From: DASUSF01 sp036375275
Lineage (GTDB): Bacteria > Pseudomonadota > Alphaproteobacteria > Geminicoccales > Geminicoccaceae
NCBI GenBank assembly: GCA_036375275.1
Contig: DASUSF010000238.1
Span: 1-7,527 of the forward strand
DNA: 7,527 bases
Reading direction: 5' to 3'
Part shown: piece after piece, positions 1 through 5,616 of the stretch
Numbering within the stretch: position 1 is the stretch's first letter
Layout: each line of letters opens with the position of its first letter
The notes under the pieces: generated by a model
Databases searched by the model: none
The model's input: the letters and a program-made list of their open reading frames with translations, nothing else
What the model was told of the DNA's origin: nothing
Translations under genes and position numbers: made by a program

Positions 1-226
1 AATGAATCGTTAGCAGGGTCGCCGCGCTCCAAGCCTCGTCCGGCAGGCCACCCTCAGCTCCGGACGCGGCAGCCGGCTGATCCACGGGAGCGCGCGTTCG
101 CGGAGTCGCACCGGAAGCAGCGCGCGGCCGCGAGAGGGCCCCACCACCTGCCGCCGGCGGACCTCCCGGGCGCGCATCCGGCCGCTTTCTGCTACCAAGG
201 CACAGGCACACCACGGAGATGCGAGG

Positions 227-1147
227 ATGAAGATCGGCATCGTCGGCGCCGGCGGCGTCGGAGGCTTCCTTGGCGCGCGGCTCGCCGCCGCGGGCGTCGA
301 GGTGAGTATCCTGGGGCGGGGCGCGCATCTCGCCGCGATCCGGGCGCACGGTCTCCGACTCGAGAGCCCGAGCGGGGACCTCGTGGTGCAGCCGGCCGCG
401 GCGAGCGACCGGGCGTCCGAGATCGGGCCGGTGGACGTCGTGCTGTGCGCCGTGAAGTTGTACGACCTCGAGGCGGCGGCGCGCGCGCTGGGGCCGATGC
501 TCGGTGGGACGACCGGCGTGGTGACGCTGCAGAACGGCGTCGAGGCGGCGGAGAGCGTCGCCCGCGTGGTCGGGCGCCAGCACGTGCTGGGCGGGGTGGC
601 GCAGATCGCCGCGGTGGTCGGCGAGCCGGGGCTGATCCGGCAGACCGGCACGATGGCGCGGTTCAGCGTCGGCGAGCTCGACGGGACCCGCTCGGAGCGT
701 CTCGAGGCCCTCGGCGAGGCGCTCACCTCGGCGAAGGTCGAGCACGAGCTGTCGACCGACATCCGCCGCGCGATCTGGGCCAAGATGGTGTTCCTCGCGG
801 GCTTCAGCGGCATGACCGCCCTGGTCCGCCTGCCGATCGGGCCGATCCGGGAGGATCCGGAGACCCGGGCGATGCTCCGCGCGTCGTTCGACGAGGCGCT
901 GGCAGTCGCGGCGGCGGAGGGAGTCGACTTCGGACCGGGCGCGGCCGACGAGCGACTCCGGATGGTCGACCGCCTGCCCGCCGAGATGCGCTCCTCGCTG
1001 CTCGACGATCTCGAGCGCGGGCGCCGGCTCGAGCTACCCTGGCTGAGCGGCGCGATCGCTCGCCTGGGGCGGCGCCACGGGATCGCCACGCCGATCCACG
1101 ACATGATCACGACGGCGCTCAAGCTGCATGTCGACGGACGGTTGTAG
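227..1147 (+). CDS. 2-dehydropantoate 2-reductase family oxidoreductase (ketopantoate reductase-like)
   Basis: Cytoplasmic NAD(P)H-dependent oxidoreductase of 306 aa, normal length for the ApbA/PanE family. The N-terminal Rossmann domain opens with G-A-G-G-V-G-G (residues 7-13) straight after the initiating beta strand. The family's LQNG motif is at 101-104. The helical C-terminal domain has the expected catalytic Lys (K186, in IWAKM) and the Ser...Glu pair S257/E269 at the same 12-residue spacing as S244/E256 of E. coli PanE. The start is supported by GGAGA at 215-219, 7 nt upstream. Odd: the two Asn that follow the catalytic Lys in E. coli PanE (K+4, K+8) read Leu190 and Ser194 here, so the substrate may be another 2-oxo acid rather than ketopantoate. 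No pantothenate gene lies nearby, so I withhold panE. It is first in a plus-strand unit and overlaps the phosphatase gene by 20 bp if that gene uses its ATG. Family call secure, substrate not. Confidence 0.9.
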   Translation: MKIGIVGAGGVGGFLGARLAAAGVEVSILGRGAHLAAIRAHGLRLESPSGDLVVQPAAASDRASEIGPVDVVLCAVKLYDLEAAARALGPMLGGTTGVVTLQNGVEAAESVARVVGRQHVLGGVAQIAAVVGEPGLIRQTGTMARFSVGELDGTRSERLEALGEALTSAKVEHELSTDIRRAIWAKMVFLAGFSGMTALVRLPIGPIREDPETRAMLRASFDEALAVAAAEGVDFGPGAADERLRMVDRLPAEMRSSLLDDLERGRRLELPWLSGAIARLGRRHGIATPIHDMITTALKLHVDGRL

Positions 1148-1763
1148 CGCGTTGCCCCGATGCCCAATCTATCTGGTGCGGCATGGCGAGACCACCTGGA
1201 ACCGGGAGGGCCGGATGCAGGGGCAGCTCGACGCCCCGCTCACCGCGCGCGGGCTCGCGCAGGCACGGGGCGCCGGCCGCCTGCTTCGTCGGCTGCTTTC
1301 ACCGGACGCGGCGCGGATGATCATGAGCCCGCTCGGGCGGGCGCGCCGCTCGGCGGACCTGATCCTGGAATCGCTTGCCGAGCGGGTGCCCGACATCCGG
1401 ACGGACGCCCGGCTGAAGGAGATCAGCTGGGGCGCGTTCGAGGGCATGACTTCGGCCGAGATCGCCGTCGCCGCGCCCGATCTCTGGCGGGGCGGCGCCT
1501 TGGAGCGCTGGTCCGTACCACCGCCCGGCGGCGAGAGCTTCCGGATGCTGAGCGAGCGGGTGCGGCCGGTCCTGGAGGAGCTGCTGCAGGACGACCATGG
1601 GCCGGTCGTCGTGGTGGCGCACGGCGGGGTCCGGCGGGCGTTGCGCGGCCTGTACGGCGGGCTGGAGCCGGCCGCAGTGCTCGCCCTCGAGGAGCCGCAC
1701 GATGTGATCATCCGGCTGCAGGCCGGCGCCGCGACCGTCTTCACCATCGAGGAGAACCGATGA
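1128..1763 (+). CDS. Histidine phosphatase family protein (phosphoglycerate mutase-like)
   Basis: Soluble phosphatase of 211 aa from the branch-1 histidine phosphatase superfamily, which transfers phosphate through a phospho-histidine. Visible motifs: R-H-G at 18-20 with nucleophile H19 in LVRHGETTWN, the phosphate-binding Arg R29 in GRMQG, the S-P-L-x-R segment at 67-71, the acidic general-acid region KEISWGAFEG (97-106), and the second catalytic His H165 in VVAHGG. All core residues are present, so it should be active. The substrate is unknown; relatives act on phosphoglycerate, alpha-ribazole phosphate or other small phosphoesters. The start is uncertain. ATG 1128 lies inside the upstream reductase gene and has no clear Shine-Dalgarno; TTG 1152, just after that gene's stop, would remove eight residues that are outside the domain. 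The stop overlaps the next start as ATGA, implying translational coupling with the hydrolase. Confidence 0.9.
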   Translation: MSTDGCSALPRCPIYLVRHGETTWNREGRMQGQLDAPLTARGLAQARGAGRLLRRLLSPDAARMIMSPLGRARRSADLILESLAERVPDIRTDARLKEISWGAFEGMTSAEIAVAAPDLWRGGALERWSVPPPGGESFRMLSERVRPVLEELLQDDHGPVVVVAHGGVRRALRGLYGGLEPAAVLALEEPHDVIIRLQAGAATVFTIEENR

Positions 1764-2443
1764 GCGACGCCCCGATCGCGACCACGCCCGTGCGAATCGA
1801 CCTGGACGGCGAGCAGGTCGACGGCCTGTTCCGCCGGCCCCCCGAGCCACGGGCGCTCCTGGTCTTCGCCCATGGCGCCGGATCGGACATGCGCCACGCG
1901 TTCATGGAGGCGATGAGCGAGGCGCTGGCCGGGGTCGGACTTGCCACGCTGCGCTACCAGTTCCCGTTCGCCCAGCGCGGCAGCCGCCGGCCGGACCCCC
2001 GCCCGGTCCTGCTTGAGACCGTCCGCGCGGCGGTGCTCCACGGCCGCCGCCTCGCGCCCGAGCTGCCGCTCCTCGCGGGTGGCAAGTCCATGGGTGGGCG
2101 GATGACCTCGCTCGCCGAAGCAGAAGAGCAGACCAGCCGCGTCCGGGGCATCGTCTTCTTCGGCTTTCCGCTGCACCCGGCCGGGCGGCCGGGGATAGCC
2201 CGGGCCGAGCATCTGCTCCTGATCGACCCGCCCATGCTGTTCCTGCAGGGTGGCCGCGACCGCCTCGCCGAGACCCCGCTCGTCGACGAGGTGATGGCCG
2301 GGCTCGGCCGCGGCGCCACTCTCCACCGCGTGCCGGCGGCGGATCACGGCTTCCACGTGCCGAAGAGCAGCGGGCGCACCGACCAGGACGTGATCGAGGA
2401 GCTCGCCCGCACGGTCGCCACGTGGGCTGCGCCGCTGCTCTGA
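1760..2443 (+). CDS. Alpha/beta hydrolase, Tex30/KANL3-like family
   Basis: Cytoplasmic alpha/beta-hydrolase-fold protein of 227 aa, typical length for the bacterial Tex30/KANL3-like (dienelactone-hydrolase-like) group. Features in order: oxyanion-region HGAGSDM (38-44); nucleophile elbow G-K-S-M-G-G with S110; the family signature GFPLHPAG (135-142); the acid D167 in GGRD; and the catalytic His H196 in DHGFHV. A complete Ser-Asp-His triad is therefore present. The start is fixed by the ATGA overlap with the phosphatase stop and by GAGGAG at 1749-1754, 5 nt upstream; the open frame continues far upstream but only as a shadow of the phosphatase gene. Substrate unknown: members are usually annotated as hydrolases without an assigned reaction. 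It is the last gene of its unit, and its stop lies 12 bp from that of the convergent SDR gene, with no obvious intrinsic terminator between them. Confidence 0.9.
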   Translation: MSDAPIATTPVRIDLDGEQVDGLFRRPPEPRALLVFAHGAGSDMRHAFMEAMSEALAGVGLATLRYQFPFAQRGSRRPDPRPVLLETVRAAVLHGRRLAPELPLLAGGKSMGGRMTSLAEAEEQTSRVRGIVFFGFPLHPAGRPGIARAEHLLLIDPPMLFLQGGRDRLAETPLVDEVMAGLGRGATLHRVPAADHGFHVPKSSGRTDQDVIEELARTVATWAAPLL

Positions 2444-2455
2444 GCGCCGTCGGGG

Positions 2456-3202
2456 TCAGCGTCCGCCCGCGGCCTCGACGATCGTGCCGGTGACGAAGCT
2501 CGCGGCGTCGGAGAGCAGCCAGAGCACCGCTTCGGCGACCTCGTCCGGCGTCCCGACCCGCCGAAGCGGGGTCTCGGCGACAATGGCGGGGTAGCGCTCG
2601 CGGCCGCCGAGGGGCTCGTGGATCTCGGTGTCGATCACGCCCGGAGCGACCGCGTTGACCCGGATGCCGTCCGGCCCGATCTCCTTGGCGAGCCCTATCG
2701 TGAAGCTGTCGATCGCGCCCTTCGAGGCGGCGTAATGGACCCAGACGTTCGGGTTGCCGAGCCGCGCCGCGATCGAGGACAGGTTGACGATGGCGCCGCC
2801 CGAGCCGCCGTGCCGGGTCGACATCCGGCGGACCGCTTCACGCGCGCAGAGGAAGCTGCCGATCACGTTGAGGTCGAAGACCTGGCGGAGCGTGGCGTGC
2901 GTGATGTCCTCGACCCGGCACACCGGCCCGACCACGCCAGCGTTGTTGACCAGCGCCGTCAGTCGCCCGAGCTCCCGGTCGACCGTCTCGAAGACCCGCC
3001 GGACGTCGTCCTCCCGGCTGACGTCGCCCTGCACGATGCAGGCCTGCTGGCCGACGTCCTGGACATCGGCCGCGACCGCCTCCGCGGCGCCGCGCGCGGT
3101 CCGGTAGTTGATCGCGACGTCGAAGCCCCGCCCCGCCGCCATCCGCGCGATCGCGGCGCCGATGCCGCGCGACCCGCCGGTGACCAGGAGCGTCCCGTTC
3201 AT
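2456..3202 (-). CDS. SDR family oxidoreductase (FabG/glucose-1-dehydrogenase-like)
   Basis: Classical short-chain dehydrogenase/reductase of 248 aa. Visible motifs: cofactor loop T-G-G-S-R-G-I-G (8-15), NNAG (86-89), active-site Ser at 142/143 in NLSS, and Y157-x-x-x-K161 (YAASK), followed by the PG turn at 187-188. The second beta strand ends in INYR with Arg34 and no acidic residue, which in this family usually means NADP(H) preference; this differs from the other SDR in the operon. The C-terminus (VTGTIVEAAGGR) is the usual SDR ending. The start ATG overlaps the stop of the upstream hydroxyacyl-CoA-dehydrogenase-like gene as ATGA. Upstream in-frame extension is a shadow of that gene. It is the last gene of the minus-strand three-gene operon. 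The substrate cannot be read from sequence; annotation as 3-oxoacyl-ACP reductase or sugar dehydrogenase would be a family guess only. Confidence 0.92.
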   Translation of the reverse strand: MNGTLLVTGGSRGIGAAIARMAAGRGFDVAINYRTARGAAEAVAADVQDVGQQACIVQGDVSREDDVRRVFETVDRELGRLTALVNNAGVVGPVCRVEDITHATLRQVFDLNVIGSFLCAREAVRRMSTRHGGSGGAIVNLSSIAARLGNPNVWVHYAASKGAIDSFTIGLAKEIGPDGIRVNAVAPGVIDTEIHEPLGGRERYPAIVAETPLRRVGTPDEVAEAVLWLLSDAASFVTGTIVEAAGGR

Positions 3203-4170
3203 GCCCGGCCCCCCTCGCGATCGAGCGCCGCGCGCTCGTTCCGGAGCGTCTCGAGGAGCGCGATCAGCAAGGTGTCGCGCTCCCCGACCAGGCGCTCGAG
3301 CGGGGCCGGCCGGCTCGCCTCGAACTGAGCGACCAGCCGGTCGACCGCGTCCGGCGTGAGCTTCGGGTCGCCGAGTGTCGCCCACCAGCTCTGGATGTTC
3401 GGCCCGATGTGCTCGAGCAGATGGCGCATGCCCCCGTCTCCGCCGGCCAGGTGGTGGATCATGTGCGGCCCCCAGAGCGCCCAGCGGAGCCCGGGCCCGG
3501 CCGAGATCGCGAGGTCGATGTCGCGGATGTCCGCGACCTCCTCGAGGGCCAGGTGGATCGCCTCGCGGTACAGCGCCGCCTGCATCCGGTTGGTCACGTG
3601 GCCCGGGACCTCCTTCCTGACCCGGATCGGCTGCTTGTTCATCCGGAGATAGAAGGCGTACGCCCAGTCGATCGCATCCGGGTCGGTCGCGGGGCTGCCG
3701 ACCACCTCGACCAGCGGGATCAGGTGCGGCGGGTTGAACGGGTGCCCGACCAGGTACCGCTCCGGCCCCGCCCGGTCCACCTGCAGCTCGCTCGGCATGA
3801 AGCCCGAGGTGCTCGACGCGACGATCGTTTCGGGCGCGAGCCCCGCCTCCATGCGGGCGAGGAGCTCGCGCTTGGTGGCGAGGTTCTCGGGGCCGCTCTC
3901 CTGGACGAACCCGGCCCCCTCGACCGCGCGCGCCGGGTCGTCAAACACCTCGATGCGGTCGGGATCGGCGCCTTCGCCGAGGCCGAGACGATCGAGCGCC
4001 GGCCAGGCTCGGGCGACGAACCGCCGGACGAAGGCTTCGGCGTCCGGCCGCGGGTCGTGCACCGCGACCTCGAGCCCCTGGGCCAGGAAGGTCGCGGCCC
4101 AGCTCGCCCCGATGGTGCCGGCGCCGAGCGCGGCGACCCGCGTGACGGACGCGGGCGCGGGCCGGTTCAC
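3199..4170 (-). CDS. 3-hydroxyacyl-CoA dehydrogenase family protein (L-carnitine/lambda-crystallin-type dehydrogenase)
   Basis: NAD-dependent dehydrogenase of 323 aa with the two-domain plan of the 3-hydroxyacyl-CoA dehydrogenase family. The N-terminal Rossmann domain has G-A-G-T-I-G (16-21) and Asp39 at the end of beta-2 (VAVHD), indicating NAD. Active-site elements are Ser120 in ASSTSG, His143 in GHPFNPP, Glu155 in LVEVVG (the His-Glu dyad) and Asn194 in HVTNRM. A helical C-terminal domain follows. The overall pattern (QESGPENLATKRELL, WALWGPHMIHHLAGGDGGMRH) resembles single-function L-carnitine dehydrogenases and lambda-crystallin/L-gulonate 3-dehydrogenases more than fatty-acid FadB fusions, so the substrate may be a free 3-hydroxy acid. 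The start is GTG, overlapping the upstream SDR stop as GTGA; no ATG or convincing Shine-Dalgarno offers an alternative, so translation is probably coupled. It is flanked by two SDR genes in one operon. No carnitine-pathway thioesterase or cleavage enzyme is seen here. Confidence 0.9.
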   Translation of the reverse strand: MNRPAPASVTRVAALGAGTIGASWAATFLAQGLEVAVHDPRPDAEAFVRRFVARAWPALDRLGLGEGADPDRIEVFDDPARAVEGAGFVQESGPENLATKRELLARMEAGLAPETIVASSTSGFMPSELQVDRAGPERYLVGHPFNPPHLIPLVEVVGSPATDPDAIDWAYAFYLRMNKQPIRVRKEVPGHVTNRMQAALYREAIHLALEEVADIRDIDLAISAGPGLRWALWGPHMIHHLAGGDGGMRHLLEHIGPNIQSWWATLGDPKLTPDAVDRLVAQFEASRPAPLERLVGERDTLLIALLETLRNERAALDREGGRA

Positions 4171-4943
4171 CGGAGGTACTCGACGTTGCCGTCGACTCCG
4201 ATGACCTGCCCGGAGACCAAGCGCCCGGCGTCGGAGCACAGGTAGAGGATCATGTTCGCGATGTCCTCGGGCGGGATCAGGCGACGCATCGACGCGGTCC
4301 GGGTGTACTCCGCCCGCATCTCCTCGACCGACACGCCCTGGGCCTTGGCCTTGGCCGCGATCACGCGCTCGATCCGCTCCCCCTCGACCGCGCCCGGGCA
4401 CATCGCGTTGACCCGGATCTGGTCCGGCCCGAGCTCGATCGCGAGCGCCTTGGTGAGCCCGACCACCGCCCACTTGGCGGCGCAGTAGGGCGAGCGGAGC
4501 GCGAACCCGAACCGCCCCGCTGCCGACGACAGGTTGACGATCGCGCCGCCGCCCGCCGCCCGGATCAGCGGCACCGCCCGCCTCAGGCAGAGGTACTGGC
4601 CGGTGACGTTGACCTCCATGGTGGCCCGCCAGTCCTCGAGCGTGACCTCCTCGATCGGCGCGGTCGGGCCGGCGATCCCGGCGTTGTTGACCAGGACGTC
4701 GAGGCCGCCGAGCTCGCGCTCCGCCAGCTCGAACAGCTGATCGACGTCCTCAGGACGCGAAACATCCGCTTTTTCAACAAATACTTGCGGATGATCGTTC
4801 CTGATCCGCTCGAGCCCTTGCGCATCGACGTCGCAGGTGACCACCCGCGCGCCCGCCGCGACGAAGGTGTCGAGCGTGACCCGTCCGATGCCGGCCCCGC
4901 CCGCCGTCAGCACGACGCGCTTGCCGTCGAGCCTCAGATCCAT
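4167..4943 (-). CDS. SDR family oxidoreductase, NAD-type
   Basis: Short-chain dehydrogenase/reductase of 258 aa and first gene of the minus-strand operon. The cofactor loop reads T-A-G-G-A-G-I-G (13-20), with Ala in place of the first Gly of TGxxxGxG, a substitution tolerated in some SDR subgroups. Asp38 at the end of beta-2 (VVTCD) points to NAD. NNAG is at 86-89, Ser140 in NLSS, and Y153-x-x-x-K157 (YCAAK) completes the active site. The ending SGQVIGVDGNVEYL, and the segment VEGERIERVIAAKAKAQG, place it in an SDR subgroup I recognise but cannot attach to a substrate. ATG 4943 is supported by GGGGAGG at 4950-4956, 6 nt upstream, the best ribosome site of the operon. Codons for residues 49-64 are strikingly AT-rich (GTA TTT GTT GAA AAA), unlike the rest of the gene. 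The stop overlaps the next gene as GTGA. Confidence 0.93.
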   Translation of the reverse strand: MDLRLDGKRVVLTAGGAGIGRVTLDTFVAAGARVVTCDVDAQGLERIRNDHPQVFVEKADVSRPEDVDQLFELAERELGGLDVLVNNAGIAGPTAPIEEVTLEDWRATMEVNVTGQYLCLRRAVPLIRAAGGGAIVNLSSAAGRFGFALRSPYCAAKWAVVGLTKALAIELGPDQIRVNAMCPGAVEGERIERVIAAKAKAQGVSVEEMRAEYTRTASMRRLIPPEDIANMILYLCSDAGRLVSGQVIGVDGNVEYLR

Positions 4944-5048
4944 TGCCTGCCTCCCCGTCTCCCGGCGGTCATTCTGCGGGGCGGAGGCAGGGTGTCAATC
5001 CGGCCGGCGTCGGCAGCTGGCCGATCCCGAGGGCCGGCAGCCGTTGCG

Positions 5049-5062
5049 TTGACCTGGATCAA
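5049..5062. promoter_or_regulatory. FNR/Anr/FixK-type operator (near-consensus)
   Basis: TTGACCTGGATCAA matches the FNR-family dyad TTGAT-N4-ATCAA at 9 of 10 defined positions; the one change, TTGAC, is common in alphaproteobacterial FnrL/FixK/Nnr sites. It lies 67 nt before the exported-protein ATG at 5130 and 105 nt before the ATG of the divergent SDR operon, so it could serve either. A TATCCT hexamer at 5100-5105 is a possible -10 for the plus strand, but the spacing fits neither standard FNR class exactly. The site is read directly from the sequence; its function is inferred. Confidence 0.6.
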
Positions 5063-5129
5063 TGCCGGTGGGCGGCCGCCCCTCTACCCGCTCCAGCGGT
5101 ATCCTTCCGGCCCGACCATGGAGACACGG

Positions 5130-5414
5130 ATGCCGAGGTTCCGCCCCTGGCCGCTGGCGGCCGCCCTGTCTGGCGCGCTTTCCGCCACCCCGGCCGCAGC
5201 CGACTGGCAGGAAGATCTGGCTGCGCAGATGCGCTGGGACCACGACTGCGCCGTCACCTTCTTCTCGAACGTGATCGAGCGCGACGTCGACGGCGAGCCG
5301 GTGGTGATCGCCAAGGCCCACTGCGAGGACGGCCGGGTGTTCGACGCGATCCAGCGGAACGCCTTCGAGGATTTCGAGGTCAACGAGTGCACGCCGGTCG
5401 AGCAGGCGTGCTGA
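5130..5414 (+). CDS. Small exported four-cysteine protein of unknown function
   Basis: I do not recognise this 94-aa protein. It has a Sec-type signal peptide: basic N-region (R3, R5), hydrophobic stretch LAAALSGALSA, and a probable cleavage site after ATPAAA, giving a mature periplasmic protein of about 70 residues beginning DWQEDL. The mature part is acidic and has four cysteines (C40, C65, C87 and the C-terminal C94), an even number that would allow two disulphides in the periplasm. There is no CxxCH haem motif and no lipobox. Start choice: ATG 5130 has GGAGA at 5120-5124, 5 nt upstream; an in-frame ATG at 5118 would add METR but lacks a ribosome site. It is a single gene, divergent from the SDR operon, with an FNR-like operator upstream, suggesting expression at low oxygen. 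Coding is supported by the coherent signal peptide and by composition; no homology is claimed. Confidence 0.75.
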   Translation: MPRFRPWPLAAALSGALSATPAAADWQEDLAAQMRWDHDCAVTFFSNVIERDVDGEPVVIAKAHCEDGRVFDAIQRNAFEDFEVNECTPVEQAC

Positions 5415-5470
5415 AGCTTGGCGCCACGCGCCGGACCGGCCCGATCAGGCGCGCCGCAGCCTTGGAATCT

Positions 5471-5611
5471 TCTAGAGCGGATCCCGATATGACGGAACCG
5501 TCTGCACGCGGTCCGAATCGGGTGAAGCCGCTCTGATCCACCGAGATAGAGCGATTTTCTTCCGATGAGCGGAAGGACGTCGCGGTTCGCTGCGGTTCCT
5601 CTCGTCGGAAG
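5471..5611. repeat. Two-part intergenic inverted-repeat element (RIME/REP-like)
   Basis: A structured non-coding block lies between convergent genes. Part one has nested inverted arms: AGAGCGG (5474-5480) pairs with CCGCTCT (5528-5534), and CCCGAT (5483-5488) with ATCGGG (5517-5522); a small palindrome, GACGGAACCGTC, sits inside at 5491-5502. Part two opens with a direct copy of TAGAGCG (5547-5553 against 5473-5479), then a hairpin CTTCCG-ATGAG-CGGAAG (5559-5575). The longer arm CTTCCGA (5559-5565) can instead pair with TCGGAAG at 5605-5611. GCGGTTC is repeated at 5582-5588 and 5592-5598. From memory, elements beginning TAGAGCGG and ending CCGCTCTA are dispersed between genes in many alphaproteobacteria. 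No U-tract follows either hairpin, so it is not a standard terminator, though it may end transcription or stabilise both mRNA 3' ends. Multi-copy status cannot be tested from one window. Confidence 0.6.
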
Positions 5612-5616
5612 TTGCC

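Noticed and set aside
1..226. Possible gene end or promoter before the reductase
   Set aside because: Frames are open by composition only, with no conserved segment. No clear -35/-10 pair is visible; the only supported signal is the GGAGA ribosome site at 215-219.
10..1167. Long minus-strand open frame (385 codons) opposite the reductase gene
   Set aside because: The translation is Ser/Arg/Ala/Pro-rich with no recognisable motif. It is the antisense shadow usual in GC-rich DNA, while the plus strand encodes a clear Rossmann enzyme. The 55-codon tail outside the reductase (from ATG 178) has no support either.
1160..1759. 200-codon in-frame upstream extension of the alpha/beta hydrolase
   Set aside because: It overlaps the phosphatase gene in another frame, is Arg/Ala/Gly-rich, and the hydrolase has its own ribosome site and ATGA-coupled start at 1760.
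5049..5054. TTGACC as a sigma-70 -35 hexamer
   Set aside because: At 16-18 bp spacing downstream there is only GC-rich sequence with no -10; the hexamer is better explained as half of the FNR-like dyad.
5559..5575. Intrinsic terminator at the CTTCCG/CGGAAG hairpin
   Set aside because: No U-tract follows on the plus strand, and on the minus strand the hairpin is followed by AAAA, not TTTT.
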